64,000 nucleotides of DNA, taken from assembly GCF_030272615.1 (NCBI RefSeq), contig NC_081408.1:622720476-622784475 (forward strand), read 5' to 3'. Both the position numbers and the translations under genes were made by a program. The notes beneath the pieces are model-generated. The model was not told where the DNA came from. It was given only the letters and a program-made list of their open reading frames with translations, and made no database searches. The stretch is from Cryptomeria japonica. Taxonomy: Eukaryota > Streptophyta > Pinopsida > Cupressales > Cupressaceae. Shown here piece by piece: positions 58,661 to 64,000 of the stretch (positions are counted from its first letter, which is position 1; every line of letters starts with the position of its first letter).

Positions 58661-59087
58661 AAGGTAAAGCAGAAATTCTCAAAACAATGGATCAGGAAAT
58701 CAGAACTAAATGGTGATAGGAATACCCCTCCACCGACAGAACAAAGTAACACTCCACCGACAGGAGACTCTTCATCCAATTGAAGAAAATTCCTTTGAGG
58801 GTTTGGCAATCAAATGTGAAACATGCTATTATTCCCTCGGTTGATGGTGAGAAGTTGAAATTACTTCTATACCGGCAGATAAGTTAAGTCATTACTTAAC
58901 CAGCAAGCATCAAATGTGGTGGTTGGCAAAATTAACATTATAAAATAGTGTTTTGGCTCCATTTTCATTTCACCGAGCATTCAAACCTTCGAGAGTGTGA
59001 AAATTCCAGAGCAAAGGCATTCTGAGCAAAGAAGTAAAGCAACTCATCAAGAAATCATTCCTAAGGTAGCTAAAGGTATTTATAATC
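58661..59087 (+). other. Spacer between the two ORFs of the pol-less element
   Basis: The first ~110 bases still read as a Pro/Thr-rich tail of the first protein (NTPPPTEQSNTPPTGDSSS). After 58790 the frame is full of stops. This is where protease, integrase, RT and RNase H would be in a normal copia element; none is detectable. Confidence 0.7.
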
Positions 59088-62000
59088 ATGGCTTCTTCTT
59101 CAGTCCTTGAATTCATTGCAAACCCTACTGTAGTCAAAGTGATTAAACACCCTAGACCCGTATTTCAGTTAGTTCCCGAAATTGCCAAGAAAGATGATAA
59201 TGTTGGTGCTTTTTCTCAAATCCCTAAAGGAGTAGTTTTTGCTAAAGACCCTAGAATGTACATTCATTGTCACATAGAGGAATTAGGTGATGAGGAAATC
59301 AAGAATATGTATAAGTCTGTAATTTGTGACGAATCCGGTAATGTTAAACCTGAACACAAGATAGTAGAAACCCTAGGTTTCACTAAAATTCTCAGTATTC
59401 CGGATTTTCCTAAGGATGTTATAAGGATAGTACTAACCAGGGTACATGGTGCATTCTTCTGGTTGGACTCAGTTCACAAAATCACTAAAGAAGCAGTAAA
59501 AGCTGTGACAGGGTTACCCTCCACTGGTAACAGACCTGATAAAACAAAGAAGGTCTCAAATGACCTAGTGATTAACCTAACCGACGCAACATCTGATAAA
59601 AGATCCTTAAGGGTGAATGATGTAATAGATATCAATGTCAGATTCATCAGTATGATCTTAGGCTATAAAACTACATATGCAAATAGGTTAAACTCAGTCT
59701 CTAGCCTATGCATAAAGAGTGCCTATGACATGATTAATGATAATGCAAAAATAGATGTGTGTGAATGGCTTAAAGATGAGCTAATTGACAATTTGGGAAA
59801 GATTAAGAAAGACAAAAAGGGGACATTCAGATTTGGAAACCTACTTGTCTGTCTAATGCTACACATAACCAAACAAGTACCCGATATCGGTAACAAAAAT
59901 CTTGGTTTTGACATACCGGTAGGCAAATAGTTGTCAGATTTACTAAATAACATGGGAGAGAACAGAGAAAAGAACATAGATGAGTATTTTCAGGTATTGA
60001 AGGCCCGGATGAAGACCCGAGTCAGATTGTCACAAGAAATTGTAAACAAGTATAAGGATGAAATTTGTTTTGTTATAAAGAAGGATGAAATTTGGATGGA
60101 GGCAGTTATCCCAAGAACCATTTGGGTTACTAAAATGGGGTATGAAACTAATGACCACATAATAGAAACATATGCAAAAGCCCTCCTGGAAGCACCTAAG
60201 GAACCTAAAGAAGAGGTATTTGGCAATGCTGAGACTATTGAAAACCAAATTCAATCAAAGAAAAGGGTTAAGAAGGTTGAAGAAACAGTTAGAAGAGGAT
60301 CCAGGCAAGAAAAAGCTATTAAGGATGATGTACTCAAACAAACCGGTATTACTGAAGATGAGTTAGAAGCACTTCAATCAGAAACTCACCTTTCACCGGT
60401 TGGAAATTCTTTGGAAAGTGATATACTAGCTACATTCAAAAGAGTTGTGAGAAAAAGGAAACCTTCACCGGTATCTACACCTTCTCCTAGAAAAACCAGA
60501 CAAAAACAACAGGTAGTAAGGCCCACAACTAGGAAATTAACTCCAAAGAAGAAGTTAACCCCCAAGAAGAAGACTCAAGAAACCATTGCTCCAATTGACA
60601 AACTTCTCAATGAAATAACAGAGGATGGAAAGCTGAAAAACATCAACAAATTATATGACTCATTATCAACTGATAACAAGGAAAAAGTTGAAAACAATGT
60701 AATCCTACACTTGGATATTTACAAGAAATTTTTGATGTAAATTGTGGATGAATTACCGACAGAACTGTTCAAAAGACTTGAAGCAAGAAGGCAAGCTGTT
60801 GCAGAGCTTGATAAGAAAATAAAAATTGAAAAACTACTTGCTGTATATCCAGTCAACTCACCAAATGAGATAGATAAATTGATCTCTGAGGCTAACCGGT
60901 CAGTATTTTCAACTGCACACCGACTTGTAGCACTTATGGTTGGTAGAGTGAATGAGGTTGTAGAGGAAACAACTAATGCATGGGACATATTCCTTGTAGA
61001 GAAGGAAAAGTAGGAAGAATATCGAAACCCTAAACCCATCAAAGTATACCAAAAAGATAAGGATAAGGGAAAAGGTAAGGTTGGTGGTCCACACAGCATA
61101 AAAATAACAGATAACTTATCCCTACCACCTCTAGATACTCCACCGGTAGTTACCATTGACAATCAACCGGCTAGTGAGAGTATGGATGTATCACATGAGG
61201 ACACAAATCCAGATTCTGAGGTGTTATATACAATGAACATTGACACTCAGAAAGTCAATATTATGGTAGATAAGGATTCAATAGGGAAAACATATAGCAC
61301 AGAAAGTAAACCGGCAGGTGACAACATTGAGAAACAGGCAGAGCAACAGGCTCCCTCACAGCAACAGGTTCATGCAGAGACAGTGCCACCGGCAACAACT
61401 GAGCAATCCAAACCTTTGTTTAAAGAGATGCAAACACAAACTAACCTACCAGAGGTCACCACAAGCAAATAAATTGCTCCCACTGGCGGAATACAGATTG
61501 TTGACTCTTCAAATGTAGAATTCAAACCGACAAATGTGACATAAGTTCTTTTGGATTCCATCAAGAAGATAACAGTGTGTAGTTCACAAGCATACAAAGC
61601 AATTGATGACACAATTCTAATTTTGAAAATGATAGCACCTAAATGCAATGTAGATAATAAAGATTCTTTGAATCAACTTGACACATTGTCTAAGTATATT
61701 ACTGACAACACTGTGACAGTTGAACAAATAAATGAGGAAGCATTCAAGGAGAAACTAGAGAAGGAAAAACACAAATTCTTTGAAGAGGAAATAAAGAAGT
61801 GTATGAGACAATTTGACACTCTTTTACCATAACTATGCAGTACACTAAAAGAATTTAAAACCTTGTACAAAGATACATGTAAAACTAACTTTTTGACAGT
61901 AGATATAGATCGGAAGATCAACAAGATACATGAAGAAATAAACCAACTAGCTGATAATTTCATTAATTCATCTGAACCATTATCAGTTTTTGAGCAGAAA

Positions 62001-62300
62001 ATAATAGGTTTTGAGGAGGAACTTCTAAAGTTTGAAAGAGAATAGGAGAAAATAAAAGGAAAAGCAAAAGACCTAAAATGGAGACTTAGTCCAAGATTGG
62101 ACTACCTCGCCTCCTTAAGAAAAGAAATATCTGATGTTTTAATTCAAGGATAGAAAACACCGATAGAGCAAATGCAACACCTCACCGGTACAATTTAGAG
62201 GATAGAGGCCGCATTAAAAGATAGCAAACGGTTCATTAAGAGCCTGAATCTGGTACTGGCAGATCTTTTTCAGATTGTAACCAATCGGTTACAAGGATGA
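59088..62300 (+). pseudogene. Long ORF of unknown function (1,070 codons) in the pol-less element
   Basis: A single frame from ATG 59088 (MASSSVLEFIANPTVVKVIK) to TGA 62298. It holds nine premature stops (59928, 60738, 61011, 61470, 61542, 61830, 62043, 62151, 62196), all TAA or TAG, and no frameshift. Residues 1-290 look globular (FPKDVIRIVLTRVHGAFFWL, ITKEAVKAVTGLPSTGNRPD, DVCEWLKDELIDNLGKIKKD). Residues ~360-530 are basic and Lys/Pro-rich (KLTPKKKLTPKKKTQETIAP). Residues ~720-800 are Gln-rich; the C-terminal 280 are helical, with likely coiled coil (EEAFKEKLEKEKHKFFEEEI). No catalytic motif or membrane segment is evident. It is not recognised as a known family; an envelope-like or captured host protein are options. 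Confidence 0.8.
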
Positions 62301-62524
62301 AATAGGAAACCACACTCAATTGACACTTTGACAACCTTGGTCATTGATGCCAAAGGGGGAGTAGTGGAATGAGAAAAATAACCAACAAATGACTCATCAG
62401 CTCAGGGGGAGCACATATTCTTTTGGTACACAATTTTTGGCAAGACAATTCTGGCAGATTCTTTTTGGATAACAATTTTTGGATTTTTCTCATGAGTGTT
62501 GCCATCAATGCCAAAGGGGGAGAT
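62301..62524 (+). promoter_or_regulatory. 3' end with three polypurine-like tracts
   Basis: The true tract AATGCCAAAGGGGGAGAT ends at 62524, next to the LTR. The same GATGCCAAAGGGGGAGTA phrase occurs at about 62347-62364 and a shorter one, TCAGGGGGAGCAC, near 62402-62416. The bases before the last tract (TTGCCATCAATGCC) equal those of copia-1. Confidence 0.85.
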
Positions 62525-63321
62525 TGTTGGCAAATGCACACTCTAATGAGATATTGTAGGTGATTGAAGGTTTTGTCATTGATGGCAATCTTACAATCCT
62601 ATGACACCGGCAAGACAATTTACCGGCACCAGCAAGGTCAGACTCTACACTGACACACAAACCACCGGCAGTGAAAGGAAGTATACCGGCACAGAAGCCG
62701 ACAAGAATTTTGTTTATAATATATTTTGTAAATTATTGTAAAATCATTGTAAGCCGACTTGGCAAGTTGTAAAATGACTCATATATATAAGAGATCATTG
62801 TAGAACATTTTAGGAGAAAGAAAGGAAGTTAATAGGCGAAATAAGGCAGACCTATTATGCGAATTATAGGTTAAGGGTTTATGTATGAAGAAGAGCTATA
62901 AATTGGTACTGGATCTGGCATAGTAGATGCTATTTCAAAGTAGTAAAAGACATTGGATTTATATAATCCATTTGGTAAGTCAGTGAGACTTCCCATTTTG
63001 TAATTGAGTAGTGAGCTCTAGGCACTTGGCCTTCCTGCATGTGTAGGCCCCTCTTGTAGCAGTAATATTCTCTTATTGGCCAATAAGTAAATATTGTGGG
63101 TCACAAATCCCACCGAGGTTTTTCCCACACCGGGTTTCCTTGTTAAACTACTGTGTTATGGTGTGTTTTTCATGTGGTTGCTGTTATCTCTGTCTATTGC
63201 ATTATTTCTTATTTACTGGTATACAGTATTGATATGCTCTACATGTTTTAAGTTAAAAAAATCTTATAACCAGTTAGATACTGATTCACCCCCCCTTTCA
63301 GTATCTTTGGGAATCCTAACA
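62525..63321 (+). repeat. 3' LTR of the pol-less copia element
   Basis: 797 bp, same ends as the 5' LTR. TATA-like ATATATATAA at 62781-62790. Confidence 0.95.
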
Positions 63322-63326
63322 GGAAT

Positions 63327-64000
63327 GACCCAAGTGAGTACACCTAGACCTGGGGTTCCGAACTCACTATAATAAATAGGCCATTGACTATGAAAGGGTC
63401 AATGGTTGGGGCTATATGAGAGTTCACTCTCACATGGGGTGCTTAGTAAGATCCTAGAGATCTCAATCATGCTTGTGTGACTACTAAGTTCTTTGTGCTT
63501 CGTTGGGCTATAGGCCTCAATTGCGTTTGCACAACTGCGAAGGGTAGCTCCTAACAGGAAGACTTACTAAACACCTTGTTTATAGTGGCCAAAAACCTTC
63601 TAGTCATTGGTGCAGGAGGTCAGACCTCTGAAGTCGCCCATATTTTTATGGCCCTTAGTAGAGACACAAATTTCGCCATGAGGAGTTTTCATGGGAATTG
63701 ATGCTTGGTTGCCTCGAGAAGTGAGTGCTGTGGAGGGGAGCTAGTGGGGTCAAGCATCTAAGTGTCCGCTCTGGGTAAGCGTAGTTGGGAAACCAATTGG
63801 GATCCAATGGCTATTGTCCTTTCCAGCCTTAAGAATGTTGTATATAAGCATGCATGTCTTTTAGATAATATGCATTTGATCATTGTGTTTGATTTGTTTG
63901 GTACACACTTGCCAAGAGTAGACTAAAGACACATCACTATTCCCCAAACACTTTGCAAAAAGGAAAAAAAGGAACACTTGTCAAGACACAAACAATTATC
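63327..64000 (+). other. Leader of gypsy-2, right of the insertion
   Basis: Continues the interrupted gypsy-2 leader to the window edge. No long open frame or known motif seen. It contains short inverted phrases (GAGAGTTCACTCTC near 63418). Confidence 0.5.

Larger units (their letters stand above)
56803..63321 (+). mobile_element. Pol-less copia-type LTR retrotransposon with two unusual ORFs
   Basis: LTRs 56803-57599 and 62525-63321, both 797 bp; flanks GGAAC (56798-56802) and GGAAT (63322-63326), a TSD with one change. PBS at 57602, PPT at 62508. The 4.9-kb interior encodes a coiled-coil/zinc-knuckle protein and one very long single-frame ORF. No protease, integrase, RT or RNase H motif was found in any frame. 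Its PBS-leader, R/U5 and PPT regions are those of the copia family also present as copia-1 and copia-2. Confidence 0.93.
54454..64000 (+). mobile_element. Tat-like Ty3/gypsy element (gypsy-2), 5' part, split by a pol-less copia element
   Basis: 5' LTR 54454-55857, PBS at 55861, and leader 55880-56802 continuing at 63322-64000. Coding parts would lie beyond the window. LTR start TGTAGACAC and a PBS of the TGGC..GCCC..GTGGG type resemble gypsy-1. The tag Tat-like rests on these and on the repeat-rich leader only. Confidence 0.65.

Overview
The window looks like nuclear DNA from a large-genome seed plant, perhaps a gymnosperm; that is an inference from the density of nested Ty3/gypsy, Ty1/copia and L1-type LINE copies and the lack of clear cellular genes. 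The organism cannot be fixed from this sequence. Nothing bacterial, organellar or CRISPR-like was seen, and no tRNA or rRNA gene was recognised. Almost every coding region belongs to a retroelement and is broken, mostly by TAA/TAG stops.

Layout. 1-12017: minus-strand Tat-lineage gypsy element (gag, protease with G-patch, RT, extra archaeal-type RNase H, integrase) with a long repeat-rich leader and 5' LTR; its 3' LTR lies off the left edge. 12942-29102: minus-strand copia element (copia-1). Its 5' LTR was entered by a complete minus-strand chromodomain gypsy element (18888-28031, TSD AGATG), whose left LTR was entered by a solo LTR (19692-21256, TSD ATACG). 29103-31411: decayed LINE and gypsy RT/RNase H fragments and a short tandem repeat. 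31412-36757: plus-strand 5'-truncated LINE with an extra third ORF after its RNase H. 36758-41413: minus-strand copia-2, cut off inside RT at the LINE junction. 41414-46260: palindromic ~129-bp satellite interrupted by a gag-protease-only gypsy element (42186-45921, TSD CCTTA). 46260-54453: T-rich DNA, a palindrome cluster and the least repeat-like stretch of the window, with one exon-like coding piece (52622-52918). 54454-64000: 5' LTR, PBS and leader of another Tat-like gypsy element, split by a plus-strand copia-type element without pol (56803-63321).

How the parts relate. Copia-1, copia-2 and the pol-less element share PBS, post-PBS leader, the R/U5 motif GATTCACCC..CTCTCAGT, and (copia-1 and the pol-less element) the polypurine-tract region. 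The pol-less element therefore looks like a non-autonomous partner that would need enzymes from a copia relative. It encodes a coiled-coil/zinc-knuckle protein and a 1,070-codon single-frame protein of unknown function. The N-terminal part of that protein resembles, by eye, a region of the extra ORF of the LINE. This pair is the best candidate here for something undescribed.
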